Source: Salinibacterium sp. SWN167 | Lineage (GTDB): Bacteria; Actinomycetota; Actinomycetes; Actinomycetales; Microbacteriaceae | Length of the DNA: 64,000 nt | Assembly (NCBI RefSeq): GCF_015864665.1 | Contig: NZ_JADYWU010000001.1 | Coordinates: 744,001-808,000 of the forward strand | Direction of reading: 5' to 3' | The notes under the pieces: generated by a model | Database searches by the model: none | The model's input: only the letters and a program-made list of their open reading frames with translations | Told to the model about the DNA's origin: nothing | Part shown: positions 47,800 to 59,262 of the stretch, piece after piece | How the letters are laid out: each line of letters opens with the position of its first letter | How positions within the stretch are numbered: the stretch's first letter is position 1 | Position numbers and translations under genes: made by a program

Positions 47800-49464
47800 A
47801 TGATTCAGGCACACCGCGGTTCCACGCTCAATACTCTCGGCTGGCAGCAGGAGGGTGCTTTGCGCATGCTCCAAAACAACCTCGACCCTGAGGTTGCTGA
47901 GCACCCGGAAGATCTCGTCGTCTATGGCGGCACGGGCAAGGCTGCGCGTAACTGGCCCAGTTATCATGCGATTGTTCGTTCGCTCACGACCCTCAAGGGT
48001 GACGAGACGCTGCTGGTTCAGTCGGGCAAGCCCGTCGGTGTGATGCAGACCCATGAGTGGGCTCCCCGGGTGTTGTTGGCGAACTCCAACTTGGTTGGCG
48101 ACTGGGCGAACTGGGATGAGTTTCGTCGGCTCGAGCAGCTTGGCCTCACAATGTACGGCCAAATGACGGCAGGATCGTGGATCTACATTGGTACGCAGGG
48201 CATTCTGCAAGGCACCTACGAGACCTTCTCTGCAGTCGCGGCTAAGAGATTCGGCGGTACTCTGGCGGGCACCATCACCCTTACGGCTGGCCTCGGAGGT
48301 ATGGGCGGGGCCCAACCGCTCGCCGTAACCATGAACGACGGTGTTGCGATCTGTATTGATGTTGACCAGAGCCGCATCACGCGTCGCATCGATCACGGCT
48401 ACCTCGACGTTGAGGCGAAGTCGCTCGCGCACGCGGTCGAACTCGCTGTTGCCGCGCGCGATGCGAAGAAGCCGCTCTCGATTGGGGTGCTGGCGAATGC
48501 GGCTGCTGCGGTGCCCGAGTTGCTCGCAATGGGGGCGCCGATCGATATCGTCACCGACCAGACCAGCGCTCACGATCCTCTCGCTTACCTTCCTCTCGGC
48601 GTGGACTTCCACGACTGGCAGAGTGCCCGCAGCCAGCCCGATTTCGCCCAGCGTGCCCGCGAATCGATGGCGATTCATGTCGAGGCGATGGTTGGCTTCC
48701 AGCGTCAGGGAGCTGAGGTCTTTGACTATGGCAACAACTTGCGCACCGAGGCGCTCGCGGCGGGTTATGCCGATGCGTTTGCATTCCCCGGCTTCGTGCC
48801 GGCCTACATCCGTCCGCTATTTGCGGAGGGCAAGGGCCCGTTCCGGTGGGCCGCTCTCAGCGGCGAGGCCAGCGACATCCACAAGACAGACAAGGCGATT
48901 CTCGAGTTGTTCCCCGAGAACGAATCGCTCGCTCGCTGGATCAAGCTTGCGGGGGAGCGCGTGCACTTCCAGGGGCTCCCCGCCCGCATCTGCTGGTTGG
49001 GTTATGGCGAACGTGACAAGGCCGGTTTGCTCTTCAACGAGATGGTCGCCTCGGGTGAGCTGGCTGCCCCGCTCGCGATTGGGCGCGATCATCTCGACAG
49101 CGGTTCGGTGGCGTCGCCGTACCGCGAGACCGAGGCGATGAAGGATGGCTCCGACGCGATCGCTGACTGGCCGTTGCTCAACGCGCTGGTCAATACCTCG
49201 TCGGGAGCAACGTGGGTCTCCATTCATCACGGTGGCGGTGTTGGCATCGGCCGGTCGATCCACGCGGGCCAGGTCACGATTGCTGATGGCACCGAGCTTG
49301 CCGCCCAGAAGCTTGAGCGAGTGCTCACGAATGACCCAGGTATGGGCGTCATCCGTCACGTTGATGCTGGCTACGATGAAGCCATCGCGGTCGCCGACAA
49401 CCTCGGCGTTCGCATTCCCATGAACGAGGCTCCGCTCACGAAGGGTCACAATGCTCAACGCTGA
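47800..49464 (+). CDS. hutU: Urocanate hydratase
   Basis: 554 residues from ATG 47800 (GGAGACGTC upstream). Urocanase uses tightly bound NAD+ to hydrate urocanate to imidazolonepropionate; the NAD-binding [16 protein letters not shown] is evident, and the middle [20 protein letters not shown] and [11 protein letters not shown] stretches are family signatures. The end overlaps hutG by 14 bp (different frame), consistent with a coupled operon. Confidence 0.98.
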   Translation: MIQAHRGSTLNTLGWQQEGALRMLQNNLDPEVAEHPEDLVVYGGTGKAARNWPSYHAIVRSLTTLKGDETLLVQSGKPVGVMQTHEWAPRVLLANSNLVGDWANWDEFRRLEQLGLTMYGQMTAGSWIYIGTQGILQGTYETFSAVAAKRFGGTLAGTITLTAGLGGMGGAQPLAVTMNDGVAICIDVDQSRITRRIDHGYLDVEAKSLAHAVELAVAARDAKKPLSIGVLANAAAAVPELLAMGAPIDIVTDQTSAHDPLAYLPLGVDFHDWQSARSQPDFAQRARESMAIHVEAMVGFQRQGAEVFDYGNNLRTEALAAGYADAFAFPGFVPAYIRPLFAEGKGPFRWAALSGEASDIHKTDKAILELFPENESLARWIKLAGERVHFQGLPARICWLGYGERDKAGLLFNEMVASGELAAPLAIGRDHLDSGSVASPYRETEAMKDGSDAIADWPLLNALVNTSSGATWVSIHHGGGVGIGRSIHAGQVTIADGTELAAQKLERVLTNDPGMGVIRHVDAGYDEAIAVADNLGVRIPMNEAPLTKGHNAQR

Positions 49465-50308
49465 TCCGCTGTGGCCGCGTGCGGGGGATTGGCCTTCGCC
49501 GGTTGACGACGAGTGGGCGGATGTCGCACTCATCGGTATCCCGACGTCGCGCACGTCACTCTCTCCGACGCAGGCTCACACAACTCCCGCTGCGGTTCGT
49601 GAGGCACTTCGTCGTTATGCCGCGCTGTCTGATCTTCGGATCGTGGACGCCGGCACCGTGCGCGAACCCGACCTGAACGAGCAGGGTGCGATTGATGCGG
49701 TGGCGCAGCTGCGGGCTGAGCTCGTTATCGCGTTGGGCGGCGACAATGCGGCTACGGTTCCGACGGCGTTGGGGCGGTGGGGCGCAGACATCACGTCCGC
49801 TGGGCTGATCACGCTCGACGCCCACTACGACCTACGAGACGGCGCCAGTAACGGTTCACCCGTGCGTCGCCTTCTTGAGGCCGGCCTCGATGGCAGTCGT
49901 GTGGTGCAGATCGGTATTGAGCCGCTGGCCAATTCTCACGCCTATGCCGAGCGCGCTAGGGACGCGGGCATCATGGTGATCACGCGTGACGAGTTGCGTT
50001 CGCGCTCGATGGATGAGGTGATGGCGCAGGCGCTGGAGATTGCTGGCGCGGCGGGCGGGCCTATCCACGTCGATCTTGATGTCGATGTGTGTGATCGCTC
50101 GGTTGCTCCCGGGTGCCCCGCGTCGGTGCCGGGGGGTATCTCGGCGATTGAGTTGCGCACGGCCGCACGGCGCGCTGCCGCGCATCAAGCCGTCTCCTCG
50201 ATTGATCTCGTCGAGGTGGATGCCGCCGCTGACGCTCCTGATGAACGAACGGTGCGCTTGGTGGCGCTCTGCGTCCTCGAAGCAATCGCGGGAGTGTCGC
50301 TGCGATGA
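49451..50308 (+). CDS. hutG: Formimidoylglutamase-type arginase-family enzyme
   Basis: 285 residues. Arginase-fold metal motifs: [20 protein letters not shown] and [20 protein letters not shown]. The first motif has Asn where agmatinase or arginase has His (GGDN for GGDH), a change also seen in other HutG proteins. Expected reaction: N-formimidoyl-glutamate to glutamate and formamide, closing the hut pathway without a deiminase; no hutF is present in the window. The stop overlaps the hutI start by 4 bp. Confidence 0.88.
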   Translation: MLNADPLWPRAGDWPSPVDDEWADVALIGIPTSRTSLSPTQAHTTPAAVREALRRYAALSDLRIVDAGTVREPDLNEQGAIDAVAQLRAELVIALGGDNAATVPTALGRWGADITSAGLITLDAHYDLRDGASNGSPVRRLLEAGLDGSRVVQIGIEPLANSHAYAERARDAGIMVITRDELRSRSMDEVMAQALEIAGAAGGPIHVDLDVDVCDRSVAPGCPASVPGGISAIELRTAARRAAAHQAVSSIDLVEVDAAADAPDERTVRLVALCVLEAIAGVSLR

Positions 50309-51474
50309 CAAGCACGGCGATCGAGAACATTGGCCTATTGCTCACGCATGATGACGAGCGTGCAGAGATCGCCGATGCCGCCCTCGTATTCGACGAGGGT
50401 CGCGTGGTCTGGTGGGGTGCGTCGGTCGATGCTCCTGCTGCTGACGGGCGAGTGGATGCCGCTGGTCGCTGTGTCCTTCCTGGTTTTGTTGACAGCCATA
50501 GCCACATCCTTTTCGCGGGGGACCGCTCGGATGAGTTTGAGGCTCGCATGGCTGGCCGCCGCTACGAGGCGGGCGGCATCCGTCGCACGGTCGCACTTTC
50601 GCGGGCGGCGACTGACGCTGAGTTGCTCGCGAATGCGACCGCTTTGGTTGCGGAGATGCGCCGCCAGGGCACGACGACGATCGAGATCAAGAGCGGGTAC
50701 GGTCTCAGCGTTGCAGATGAGGCGCGGATGTTGCGGCTCGCGGCCACGCTCACTGAAGAAACTACGTTCTTGGGTGCGCATGTCGTCCCCGATGAGTTTG
50801 CGGCAGACCGTGCGGCCTACGTGCACCTGGTGATGGGCGACATGCTGGAGGCGTGCGCTCCCCATTCGCGCTGGATTGATGTGTTCTGCGACAACGGTGC
50901 CTTCACCGAGGACGAGACGCGCGCCATCATCACGGCCGGGCAGGCTCGTGGCTTGGGCGCTCGTCTGCACGGTGCGCAACTGGCGGAGTCAGGTGCTGTG
51001 CAACTCGCGGTTGAGCTGGGCGCGGCGAGTGTCGATCACTGCACTTATCTCAGCGATGACGATGTTCAAGCGCTCGCGGGCAGCAGTACGGTTGCTGGCC
51101 TGCTTCCCGGGGTCGAGTTCTCCACCAGACATCCGTACGTGGATGCCCGGCGACTCCTTGACGTTGGCGTGACGGTTGCGCTCGCCAGCGATTGCAATCC
51201 CGGCTCGAGTTTCACGTCATCCCTCCCGTTCTGCATTGCCCTCGCGGTGCGCGAAATGGGGATGACGTCGCTAGAAGCCGTCACGGCGGCGACGCTCGGA
51301 GGGGCACGTTCCTTGCGCCGCGATGACGTGGGTCGTTTAACGGTCGGCGCGCGAGCGAATGCTCAGCTTCTCGATGCTCCGCACTACCGCCATCTGGCGT
51401 ATCGCCCCGGGGTTCCTCTGGTCTCCAGCGTCTTTGTGGATGGCGTTCACGAGCTGGTGCGGCCCTTGGCCTGA
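50305..51474 (+). CDS. hutI: Imidazolonepropionase
   Basis: 389 residues of the amidohydrolase superfamily. Metal-binding [19 protein letters not shown] (HxH), the IEIKSGYGL segment, [19 protein letters not shown] and [12 protein letters not shown]. Hydrolyses imidazolone-5-propionate to N-formimidoylglutamate, the substrate of hutG. Last gene of hutH-U-G-I; the order I after G fits an operon serving the complete degradation of histidine to glutamate. Confidence 0.96.
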   Translation: MTSTAIENIGLLLTHDDERAEIADAALVFDEGRVVWWGASVDAPAADGRVDAAGRCVLPGFVDSHSHILFAGDRSDEFEARMAGRRYEAGGIRRTVALSRAATDAELLANATALVAEMRRQGTTTIEIKSGYGLSVADEARMLRLAATLTEETTFLGAHVVPDEFAADRAAYVHLVMGDMLEACAPHSRWIDVFCDNGAFTEDETRAIITAGQARGLGARLHGAQLAESGAVQLAVELGAASVDHCTYLSDDDVQALAGSSTVAGLLPGVEFSTRHPYVDARRLLDVGVTVALASDCNPGSSFTSSLPFCIALAVREMGMTSLEAVTAATLGGARSLRRDDVGRLTVGARANAQLLDAPHYRHLAYRPGVPLVSSVFVDGVHELVRPLA

Positions 51475-51986
51475 GACTCCCCAAAAGTCCCGCTATCAGG
51501 CGCAAGCGGATGCTCAAATCGAGCCATCACGTCGCCAGCGTGACGACGGCGAATGGCGCCGCAAAAATCCGACACGCCCGGGTTGCAGTAAATGCGTGGA
51601 TGTGACAAACTCTTCTAGTTCAACATTTCGCCGCCACGTGCGTGCGGATCACTTCCAGGCAGTGCATAGTTCCACATCGTATGACCCTCGCAGAGCGTGA
51701 GTTATACACCGTGTTGTAGCTAGGCCGCGGGGAGCAGAACCAAGCTTAACCAACTCCCCAATTCGATTCGAAAGAATTCGTGCTGCGGGAGACGCTTGTG
51801 CCAGTTCGCTGGCATGTGCTCCTCGCGGTTTCGCGAGTTGGTATCACAAGCAGTGACAGCAAGAACTTGACAGATAAATAGTGGTGCGAAAGCAAAAGTG
51901 CTGAGCGTCTTCGGGTGGCAACATCCGGCGTCGAACAGCCCAGGTGCACGCAGTGCAGCCAAAGTACTAAGGGAAGAGAGCCAGTC
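51475..51986 (+). promoter_or_regulatory. S10 operon upstream region and leader
   Basis: 512 bp without a gene. Promoter candidates are weak: ATGACC (51681-51686) with TATACA (51703-51708), 16 bp apart; and GTGACA (51854-51859) with TAAATA (51876-51881), also 16 bp. Between them lie two perfect adjacent hairpins, TGCCAG-TTCG-CTGGCA (51799-51814) and CTCGCG-GTTT-CGCGAG (51822-51837), the first with a UUCG tetraloop. If transcription starts at the upstream site, these form part of an untranslated leader that could bind a ribosomal protein. Confidence 0.55.
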
Positions 51987-52295
51987 ATGGCGGGACAAAA
52001 GATCCGCATTCGACTTAAGTCGTACGACCACGAGGTCATCGACTCGTCGGCACGCAAAATTGTTGACACGGTTACCCGCGCGGGTGCCACGGTAGTAGGC
52101 CCCGTGCCGCTGCCCACCGAGAAGAACGTGATTGCAGTTATCCGTTCTCCCCACAAGTACAAGGACAGCCGCGAGCACTTCGAGAAGCGCACCCACAAGC
52201 GGCTCATCGACATCATCGACCCGACGCCCAAGGCTGTGGATTCGCTTATGCGTCTCGACCTGCCGGCCGACGTCAACATCGAGATCAAGCTTTAG
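51987..52295 (+). CDS. rpsJ: Ribosomal protein S10
   Basis: 102 residues from ATG 51987 ([20 protein letters not shown]), with GGGAAGAGAG upstream; upstream in-frame sequence is leader. Ends [14 protein letters not shown] as usual. Also a transcription antitermination partner (NusE). First gene of the S10 operon. Confidence 0.99.
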   Translation: MAGQKIRIRLKSYDHEVIDSSARKIVDTVTRAGATVVGPVPLPTEKNVIAVIRSPHKYKDSREHFEKRTHKRLIDIIDPTPKAVDSLMRLDLPADVNIEIKL

Positions 52296-52335
52296 CTCGC
52301 GCAGTTATTGAGCGACAGAGCCGATAAGGAAAATA

Positions 52336-52986
52336 ATGTCTACAACTAAGACGACTAAGGGTCTGCTGGGCACAAAGCTCGGCATGACGCAGGTTTGGGA
52401 CGAGAACAACAAGCTCGTTCCCGTGACCGTTGTCGAAATCACCCCGAACGTGGTTACGCAGCTGCGTAGCCCCGAGGTTGATGGATACAGCGCAGTCCAG
52501 ATCGCGTACGGCCAGATCGACCCTCGTAAGGTCAACAAGCCGCTTACCGGTCACTTCGACAAGGCAGGTGTTACGCCTCGCCGTCACCTCACCGAGATTC
52601 GCACCCCTGACGCCGCGGAGTACACCGTTGGCCAAGAACTCGCGGTCGACATCTTCACTCCAGGCTCGAAGGTCGACGTTGTCGGCACGAGCAAGGGTAA
52701 GGGTTTCGCCGGTGTTATGAAGCGTCACAACTTCAAGGGTGTATCTGCAAGCCACGGTTCGCACCGTAACCACCGCAAGCCTGGTTCCATTGGTGCCTCG
52801 TCGACCCCCAGCCGTGTCTTCAAGGGCATGCGCATGGCCGGTCGTATGGGTGGTGACCGTGTAACGGTCATGAACCTCGCCGTCCACTCGATCGACCTTG
52901 AGAAGGGACTCGTGCTCATCAAGGGCGCTGTTCCCGGTGCTCGTGGCCGTATCGTCTTCGTCCGCAACGCAGTGAAGGGGGCGTAG
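52336..52986 (+). CDS. rplC: Ribosomal protein L3
   Basis: 216 residues, normal length. Contains [20 protein letters not shown] at the N-terminus and the central loop [34 protein letters not shown]. 50S assembly initiator. Forty bases after rpsJ, 5 before rplD. Confidence 0.99.
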   Translation: MSTTKTTKGLLGTKLGMTQVWDENNKLVPVTVVEITPNVVTQLRSPEVDGYSAVQIAYGQIDPRKVNKPLTGHFDKAGVTPRRHLTEIRTPDAAEYTVGQELAVDIFTPGSKVDVVGTSKGKGFAGVMKRHNFKGVSASHGSHRNHRKPGSIGASSTPSRVFKGMRMAGRMGGDRVTVMNLAVHSIDLEKGLVLIKGAVPGARGRIVFVRNAVKGA

Positions 52987-52991
52987 TACAC

Positions 52992-53651
52992 ATGGCTACC
53001 TCCATCGACGTCATCGACGCCAAGGGCAAGAAGGTCGACTCTGTTGAACTTCCCGCCGAGATCTTCGACGTGCAGACCAACGTTCCGCTCATCCACCAGG
53101 TTGTTGTTGCACAGCGTGCAGCAGCACGTCAGGGTACGCACAACACCCTGCGCCGCGGTGAAGTTTCGGGTGCTGGTCGCAAGCCGTTCAAGCAGAAGGG
53201 AACCGGTCGCGCTCGTCAGGGCTCGATCCGTGCTCCTCAGATGAAGGGTGGTGGCATCGTTCACGGGCCGCACCCGCGTGACTACTCACAGCGCACCCCC
53301 AAGAAGATGATTGCTGCAGCACTTCGCGGCACGTTGTCTGACCGGGCTCGTGGTGAGCGCATTCACGTCATCGACGCTCTCGCTGTAGACGGCAAGCCTT
53401 CGACGAAGTCTGTCTTGGCTCTGCTGAATAACATCGCGCCGAGCAAGAACGTTCTCGTTGTTCTCCAGCGCGAAGATGCAACCAGCCTCAAGAGCATTCG
53501 CAACCTCGACACGGTTCACGTCTTGGCTTACGACCAGCTCAACGCCTACGACGTCGTCGTCAGCGACGACATCGTGTTCAGCAAGGGCGCGTTCGACGCG
53601 TTCGTTGCGTTCAACACCAAGTCTTCGAACAAGGAAGAGGTCAGCGCATGA
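52992..53651 (+). CDS. rplD: Ribosomal protein L4
   Basis: 219 residues. Loop region [23 protein letters not shown] reaches the exit tunnel; mutations here would give macrolide resistance and none are evident. In other bacteria L4 represses its own operon, relevant to the leader hairpins upstream. Overlaps rplW by 4 bp. Confidence 0.99.
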   Translation: MATSIDVIDAKGKKVDSVELPAEIFDVQTNVPLIHQVVVAQRAAARQGTHNTLRRGEVSGAGRKPFKQKGTGRARQGSIRAPQMKGGGIVHGPHPRDYSQRTPKKMIAAALRGTLSDRARGERIHVIDALAVDGKPSTKSVLALLNNIAPSKNVLVVLQREDATSLKSIRNLDTVHVLAYDQLNAYDVVVSDDIVFSKGAFDAFVAFNTKSSNKEEVSA

Positions 53652-53947
53652 CCGTCACGTACAAGGACCCGCGCGACATCATCATCGCTCCCGTGGTCTC
53701 TGAGAAGAGCTACAACCTGATCGATATGGGCAAGTACACCTTCGAGGTAGACCCCCGTGCGAACAAGACCGAGATCAAGCTCGCTATTGAGAAGATCTTC
53801 AGCGTCAAGGTCGACTCGGTCAACACGTTGAACCGCACGGGCAAGACCCGTCGTACCCGTTTCGGTATGGGCAAGCGCAAGGACACCAAGCGCGCCATCG
53901 TCACGCTCAAGTCCGGTTCCATCGACATCTTCACCGCTGTCGGCTAG
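53648..53947 (+). CDS. rplW: Ribosomal protein L23
   Basis: 99 residues: [42 protein letters not shown]. Forms the docking site at the tunnel exit for SRP and trigger factor. ATG overlaps the rplD stop (ATGA). Confidence 0.99.
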   Translation: MTVTYKDPRDIIIAPVVSEKSYNLIDMGKYTFEVDPRANKTEIKLAIEKIFSVKVDSVNTLNRTGKTRRTRFGMGKRKDTKRAIVTLKSGSIDIFTAVG

Positions 53948-53964
53948 GGACCAAGGAGAAACTA

Positions 53965-54804
53965 ATGGCTATTCGCAAGTACAAGCCCACGACGCCTGGT
54001 CGTCGTGGATCCTCGGTTGCAGACTTTGCTGAGATCACCCGTTCAACGCCGGAGAAGTCGCTTCTGCGCCCTCTGCCGAAGACTGGTGGACGCAACAACG
54101 CAGGTCGCATCACGACTCGTCACATCGGTGGTGGCCACAAGCGCCAGTACCGCGTAATCGACTTCAAGCGCAACGACAAAGACGGCGTAAACGCCCGCGT
54201 TGCCGAGATCGAGTACGACCCCAACCGCACCGCACGTATCGCACTGCTTCACTTTGTTGATGGCACCAAGCGCTACATCGTTGCTCCGAACAAGCTCAAT
54301 CAGGGCGACATTGTTGAGTCGGGTCCCGGCGCAGACATCAAGCCTGGTAACAACCTCCCGATGAAGAACATCCCCGTCGGTACGGTTATCCACATGATTG
54401 AACTTCGCCCCGGTGGCGGCGCCAAGATGGCCCGCTCCGCTGGAGCATCAGTTCGACTCGTTGCAAAAGAGGGCCCCTACGCGCAGCTGCGTTTGCCTTC
54501 CGGAGAAATCCGCAACGTTGACGTTCGTTGCCGCGCAACGATCGGCGAGGTCGGCAATGCCGAGCAGTCGAACATCAACTGGGGAAAGGCCGGCCGCATG
54601 CGCTGGAAGGGCGTTCGCCCGACCGTCCGTGGTGTTGCCATGAACCCTGTTGACCACCCCCACGGTGGTGGTGAGGGCAAGACGTCCGGTGGACGTCACC
54701 CCGTTTCCCCTTGGGGCCAGGCAGAAGGGCGCACACGTAAGCGCAAACTGCCCAGTGACCAGCTCATCGTTCGCCGCCGCAATGTCGGCAAGAAGCGCAA
54801 GTAG
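53965..54804 (+). CDS. rplB: Ribosomal protein L2
   Basis: 279 residues: [35 protein letters not shown] and the peptidyl-transferase-proximal C-terminus [20 protein letters not shown] containing the conserved His. Seventeen bases after rplW with AAGGAGAA. Confidence 0.99.
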   Translation: MAIRKYKPTTPGRRGSSVADFAEITRSTPEKSLLRPLPKTGGRNNAGRITTRHIGGGHKRQYRVIDFKRNDKDGVNARVAEIEYDPNRTARIALLHFVDGTKRYIVAPNKLNQGDIVESGPGADIKPGNNLPMKNIPVGTVIHMIELRPGGGAKMARSAGASVRLVAKEGPYAQLRLPSGEIRNVDVRCRATIGEVGNAEQSNINWGKAGRMRWKGVRPTVRGVAMNPVDHPHGGGEGKTSGGRHPVSPWGQAEGRTRKRKLPSDQLIVRRRNVGKKRK

Positions 54805-54819
54805 TAGGAGAGTCAGAAG

Positions 54820-55101
54820 ATGCCACGCAGTCTGAAGAAGGGCCCCTTCGTCGACGACCACCTCCTACAAAAGGTTGTCAAGGCGAACGAAGCCAAGAGC
54901 AAGAACGTAATCAAGACCTGGTCGCGCCGCTCGATGATCGTTCCAGCAATGCTGGGTCACACGATCGCGGTGCACGATGGTCGCAAGCACATTCCGGTGT
55001 TCATCACCGAAACCATGGTTGGGCACAAGCTCGGCGAGTTTTCGCCCACCCGTACCTTCCGTGGACACGTGAAGGACGACAAGAAGGGTCGCCGCCGCTA
55101 A
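54820..55101 (+). CDS. rpsS: Ribosomal protein S19
   Basis: 93 residues: [58 protein letters not shown]. Normal length. 30S head protein; 15 bases after rplB. Confidence 0.99.
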   Translation: MPRSLKKGPFVDDHLLQKVVKANEAKSKNVIKTWSRRSMIVPAMLGHTIAVHDGRKHIPVFITETMVGHKLGEFSPTRTFRGHVKDDKKGRRR

Positions 55102-55125
55102 CGCGGTGGTGAAGGAGGTAGAGAA

Positions 55126-55518
55126 ATGGTGGAGTCGATCGCACGCGTGCGTCACATCCGCGTGACCCCCATGAAGGCTCGTCGCGTTGTCAACATGATT
55201 CGCGGCAAGCAAGCACAGGAAGCACTGGCAATTTTGAAGTTCGCACCTCAGGGCGCGAGCGAGCCGGTCTACAAGTTGGTTGCATCTGCAATCGCGAATG
55301 CGCGAGTCAAGGCAGATGCTTCGAACACGTTCCTGGACGAACAGGATCTGATCATCTCGAAGGCTTACGTCGACGACGGTGCAACGCTCAAGCGTTTCCA
55401 GCCGCGTGCCCAGGGCCGCGCGTTCCAGATCCTGAAGCGCACAAGCCACATCACGGTCGTGCTGGCCACGCCAGACCACGTCGTTGAAGCCGAGGCCGAC
55501 AAGGCAGGGAAGAAGTAA
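55126..55518 (+). CDS. rplV: Ribosomal protein L22
   Basis: 130 residues: [40 protein letters not shown] (tunnel beta-hairpin, wild-type in appearance). A slightly longer C-terminus ([13 protein letters not shown]). One-base overlap with rpsC (TAATG). Confidence 0.99.
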   Translation: MVESIARVRHIRVTPMKARRVVNMIRGKQAQEALAILKFAPQGASEPVYKLVASAIANARVKADASNTFLDEQDLIISKAYVDDGATLKRFQPRAQGRAFQILKRTSHITVVLATPDHVVEAEADKAGKK

Positions 55519-56333
55519 TGGGACAGAAGGTAAACCCCTACGGTTTCCGTCTGGGAATCACCACCGACCACGTGTCGCGTTGGTTCTCTGACAGCACCAA
55601 GCCGGGTCAGCGTTACAGCGACTACGTTGCGGAAGATGTAAAGATCCGCAACCTGCTCAAGTCGAACCTCGACCGCGCAGGAGTTGCTCGCATTGAAATC
55701 GAGCGCACCCGTGACCGCGTTCGCGTAGACATTCACACTGCCCGTCCGGGCATCGTGATCGGTCGCCGCGGCGCCGAAGCAGAGCGTATCCGTGGCGAGC
55801 TCGAAAAGCTCTCCGGTAAGCAGATCCAGCTCAACATCCTCGAGGTTAAGAACCCCGAGGCTGAGGCTCAGCTCGTTGCACAGGGAATCGCGGAGCAGCT
55901 CGCTGCTCGTGTCGCCTTCCGTCGTGCAATGCGCAAGGGTCTTCAGGGCGCCCAGCGCGTTGGTTCGGTCAAGGGTGTTCGCATCCAGGTATCGGGTCGT
56001 TTGGGTGGCGCAGAAATGAGCCGCTCAGAGTACTACCGCGAAGGTCGCGTTCCGCTGCACACGCTGCGCGCAAACATCGACTACGGCTTCTACGAGGCTA
56101 AGACCACGTTCGGTCGTATCGGTGTCAAGGTGTGGGTCTACAAGGGCGACATCACCAACAAGGAGCTCGCTCGCGAGCAGGCTAACCAGAAGTCGTCGCG
56201 TCCAGAGCGTCGCGATGGTGGCGACCGTGGCGGTCGTCGCACCGGTGGCCCTTCGTCCGCACCGAAAGCTGAAGCACCCAAGGCAGAAGCCCCCAAGGCC
56301 GACGCACCGGTTGCAGCAGGAGTTGAGGCATAA
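55518..56333 (+). CDS. rpsC: Ribosomal protein S3
   Basis: 271 residues: [20 protein letters not shown], the KH domain ([21 protein letters not shown]) and the C-terminal domain. Beyond residue ~220 is a charged, low-complexity tail ([20 protein letters not shown] then Ala/Pro/Lys repeats, [18 protein letters not shown]), longer than in proteobacteria. Confidence 0.98.
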   Translation: MGQKVNPYGFRLGITTDHVSRWFSDSTKPGQRYSDYVAEDVKIRNLLKSNLDRAGVARIEIERTRDRVRVDIHTARPGIVIGRRGAEAERIRGELEKLSGKQIQLNILEVKNPEAEAQLVAQGIAEQLAARVAFRRAMRKGLQGAQRVGSVKGVRIQVSGRLGGAEMSRSEYYREGRVPLHTLRANIDYGFYEAKTTFGRIGVKVWVYKGDITNKELAREQANQKSSRPERRDGGDRGGRRTGGPSSAPKAEAPKAEAPKADAPVAAGVEA

Positions 56334-56335
56334 CA

Positions 56336-56755
56336 ATGTTGATTCCGCGTAAGGTCAAGTACCGCAAGCAGCACCACCCCTCCCGTAGCGGCCACGCTAC
56401 TGGTGGAACCACGGTGTCGTTTGGCGAGTACGGTATTCAGGCTCTGACGCCCGCATACGTTACGAACCGCCAGATTGAGGCAGCTCGTATCGCAATGACG
56501 CGTCACATCAAGCGTGGTGGAAAGGTGTGGATCAACATCTACCCCGACCGCCCGCTCACCAAAAAGCCCGCTGAAACCCGCATGGGTTCCGGTAAGGGCT
56601 CGCCCGAGTGGTGGGTCGCCAACGTCAAGCCAGGTCGCGTGCTCTTCGAGCTCAGCGGCGTGGACGAGACGACTGCGCGCGAAGCACTCACTCGTGCAAT
56701 TCACAAGCTGCCCCTCAAGGCACGCATCATCAAGCGCGAGGAGGGCGACGCATAA
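56336..56755 (+). CDS. rplP: Ribosomal protein L16
   Basis: 139 residues: [60 protein letters not shown]. Standard length. Stop overlaps the rpmC start by one base. Confidence 0.99.
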   Translation: MLIPRKVKYRKQHHPSRSGHATGGTTVSFGEYGIQALTPAYVTNRQIEAARIAMTRHIKRGGKVWINIYPDRPLTKKPAETRMGSGKGSPEWWVANVKPGRVLFELSGVDETTAREALTRAIHKLPLKARIIKREEGDA

Positions 56756-57087
56756 TGGCGATCGGATCCAAGGAGCTAGCCCCTGTCGAGCTAGACACTT
56801 TTGAAGACGAACGACTCGTTGACGAGCTGAAGAAGTCGAAGGAAGAACTTTTCAACCTTCGTTTCCAGGCCGCAACTGGTCAACTGGAAAGCCACGGACG
56901 TATCCGCGCTGTAAAGCGCGACATCTCCCGCATCTACACGGTTATCCGTGAGCGCGAGCTGGGCATCCGTGCAACCCCCGCTGCTGTCGAGGCTCCCGCC
57001 AAGGAGACCAAGAAGCGCAGCACCAAGAAGGCGGATGCAGCGGCTGAGACCGCAGCAGACTCCACTGACGAGACGAAGGAGGCGTAG
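56755..57087 (+). CDS. rpmC: Ribosomal protein L29 with extended C-terminus
   Basis: 110 residues from ATG 56755 (TAATG overlap with rplP). The L29 core is residues ~1-75 ([40 protein letters not shown]). The remaining ~35 residues are an Ala/Lys/Glu/Thr tail ([20 protein letters not shown]) absent from the ~65-residue textbook form. Longer in-frame sequence upstream is the shifted frame of rplP. Confidence 0.97.
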   Translation: MAIGSKELAPVELDTFEDERLVDELKKSKEELFNLRFQAATGQLESHGRIRAVKRDISRIYTVIRERELGIRATPAAVEAPAKETKKRSTKKADAAAETAADSTDETKEA

Positions 57088-57089
57088 TC

Positions 57090-57389
57090 ATGGCCAAGGT
57101 TGAAGACAAGAAGACCGCGGAGACGACCGCCGAGGTCGCTCGTGGGTACCGTAAGACCCGTCGCGGACTGGTTACGAGCGACAAGATGGATAAGACCATC
57201 GTTGTCATCGTTGAAGACCGCGTAAAGCACCCGTTGTACGGCAAGGTTGTTCGCCGTAACTCCAAGGTGAAGGTTCACGACGAGGCCAACACGGCCGGCG
57301 TCGGTGACTCCGTACTTATCAGCGAGACCCGTCCGCTCAGCGCTACGAAGCGCTGGCGTCTGGTCGAGATCCTCGAAAAGGCTAAGTAA
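57090..57389 (+). CDS. rpsQ: Ribosomal protein S17
   Basis: 99 residues. The S17 core starts near [20 protein letters not shown] and contains [20 protein letters not shown]; the first ~20 residues ([17 protein letters not shown]) are an acidic extension. Two bases after rpmC; one-base overlap with rplN. Confidence 0.98.
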   Translation: MAKVEDKKTAETTAEVARGYRKTRRGLVTSDKMDKTIVVIVEDRVKHPLYGKVVRRNSKVKVHDEANTAGVGDSVLISETRPLSATKRWRLVEILEKAK

Positions 57390-57760
57390 TGCTTCAGCAG
57401 GAATCCCGAGTAAAGGTTGCCGATAACACCGGCGCCAAGGAGCTCCTCACGATTCGCGTTCTCGGTGGCTCAGGCCGTCGCTACGCAGGTCTCGGCGATG
57501 TCATCGTGGCAACCGTCAAAGACGCAATTCCTGGCGGCAACGTCAAGAAGGGTGAGGTCGTCAAGGCCGTCATCGTTCGCGTCATCAAGCAGACTCGTCG
57601 TCCAGACGGCTCATACATCAAGTTCGATGAGAACGCGGCTGTAATCCTCAAGTCCGATGGCGGAGACCCCCGTGGTACTCGCATCTTCGGGCCGGTTGGC
57701 CGCGAACTTCGTGACAAGAAGTTCATGAAGATCATCTCGCTCGCACCGGAGGTGCTGTAG
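57389..57760 (+). CDS. rplN: Ribosomal protein L14
   Basis: 123 residues: [60 protein letters not shown]. Exact family length, no extension. Confidence 0.99.
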   Translation: MLQQESRVKVADNTGAKELLTIRVLGGSGRRYAGLGDVIVATVKDAIPGGNVKKGEVVKAVIVRVIKQTRRPDGSYIKFDENAAVILKSDGGDPRGTRIFGPVGRELRDKKFMKIISLAPEVL

Positions 57761-57762
57761 AT

Positions 57763-58194
57763 ATGGCAAAGATTCGCAAGGGTGACCTCGTACAGGTCAT
57801 CAGCGGCCCGACCGAAGAGCGTGGCGGAAGCCGCGGCAAGCAGGGTCGCGTTATCAGTGTTATCGCTGGAAAAGACCGCATTGTCGTGGAGGGTGTCAAC
57901 TTCGTCACCAAGCACGTCAAGGTTGGCCAGACTCAGCGTGGAACCAAGACCGGTGGCATCGAGACGATGGAGGCACCGATTCACGTGTCGAACGTCGCCC
58001 TCGTTGACCCCGAGACCAAGCTCCCGGCTCGTGTTGGCTTCACTGTCGGCACCGATGACCGTGGCAAGACCACGCGCGAGCGCTTCTTCAAGAAGTCGCG
58101 CCGCGTAGAGACCAAGAAGTCCAAGGCAGCTAAGGCTGAGCCCAAGGCTTCGAAGAAGGATGCCGAGAAGGCAACCGAGAAGGACGCAGACTAA
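57763..58194 (+). CDS. rplX: Ribosomal protein L24 with Lys/Ala tail
   Basis: 143 residues. KOW motif at the N-terminus ([27 protein letters not shown], read as two adjacent parts), core to ~105, then a Lys/Ala/Glu tail ([20 protein letters not shown]). One-base overlap with rplE (TAATG). Confidence 0.98.
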   Translation: MAKIRKGDLVQVISGPTEERGGSRGKQGRVISVIAGKDRIVVEGVNFVTKHVKVGQTQRGTKTGGIETMEAPIHVSNVALVDPETKLPARVGFTVGTDDRGKTTRERFFKKSRRVETKKSKAAKAEPKASKKDAEKATEKDAD

Positions 58195-58784
58195 TGACGA
58201 CGACTGCACCTGCTGCTGGCAAAATCCAGCCGCGCCTCAAGCAGAAGTACCGCGATGAACTCGCGGCTCAGCTCAAGAAGGACCTTGGACTTTCCAACGT
58301 CCACCAGGTTCCGGGGATCGTCAAGGTCGTCGTCAACACTGGTGTCGGTGAAGCTGCTCGCGACGGAAAGATCATCGATGGGGCCGTCAAGGACCTCACC
58401 GCGATCACTGGTCAGAAGCCTTACGTAACTAGCGCTCGCAAGTCGATTGCTCAGTTCAAGCTTCGTGAAGGACAGCCCATTGGCGCACACGTTACCCTCC
58501 GTGGTGACCGCGCTTGGGAGTTCCTCGACCGTCTGATCACGCTGGCGCTTCCGCGTATCCGTGACTTCCGCGGTCTGTCGGACAAGCAGTTCGATGGCAA
58601 CGGTAACTACACCTTCGGCCTCACGGAACAGTCCATGTTCCACGAGATCGACCAGGACAAGATTGACCGCGTTCGTGGTTTCGATATCACTATCGTCACC
58701 ACCGGTAAGAACAACGAAGAAGGTCGCGCATTGCTTAAGGCTCTGGGCTTCCCCTTCCGCACCGCTGAGAACGCATCTAACTAA
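58194..58784 (+). CDS. rplE: Ribosomal protein L5
   Basis: 196 residues: [56 protein letters not shown]. Binds 5S rRNA. Followed by 73 bp and then rpsH; the S14 gene that normally comes next is absent. Confidence 0.99.
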   Translation: MTTTAPAAGKIQPRLKQKYRDELAAQLKKDLGLSNVHQVPGIVKVVVNTGVGEAARDGKIIDGAVKDLTAITGQKPYVTSARKSIAQFKLREGQPIGAHVTLRGDRAWEFLDRLITLALPRIRDFRGLSDKQFDGNGNYTFGLTEQSMFHEIDQDKIDRVRGFDITIVTTGKNNEEGRALLKALGFPFRTAENASN

Positions 58785-58857
58785 CCAAGTAACACCGATC
58801 GACCAGGTCGGCCTTCGTGTAACGGATGCCGAAACCAGTTGAGACAGGAAACACATA

Positions 58858-59256
58858 ATGACAATGACAGATCCGGTCGCTGACATGCTGACCAGACTGC
58901 GCAACGCCAATTCGGCGCACCACGACAGCGTTTCAATGCCTAACAGCAAGCTGAAGTCGCGCCTGGCTGAAATGCTCAAGGCCGAGGGATACATCCTCAG
59001 CTGGAGCACCGAGGACGCTCGCGTGGGTTCGACCCTCACGATCGAACTCAAGTACAGCCCCACTCGCGAGCGTTCCATCAAGGGAATCAAGCGCGTCTCG
59101 AAGCCTGGTCTTCGTGTATACGCTCGCTCGACCGAAATCCCCAAGGTTCTTGGCGGACTCGGTGTGGCTATTTTGTCCACCTCCTCAGGTCTTTTGACCG
59201 ACAAAGAGGCGACTCAGAAGGGCGTAGGTGGGGAAGTCCTCGCCTACGTGTGGTAA
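58858..59256 (+). CDS. rpsH: Ribosomal protein S8
   Basis: 132 residues: [20 protein letters not shown], ending [20 protein letters not shown]. In E. coli S8 is the spc-operon repressor. GACAGGAAACAC precedes the ATG. Confidence 0.99.
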   Translation: MTMTDPVADMLTRLRNANSAHHDSVSMPNSKLKSRLAEMLKAEGYILSWSTEDARVGSTLTIELKYSPTRERSIKGIKRVSKPGLRVYARSTEIPKVLGGLGVAILSTSSGLLTDKEATQKGVGGEVLAYVW

Positions 59257-59262
59257 CCCAAA

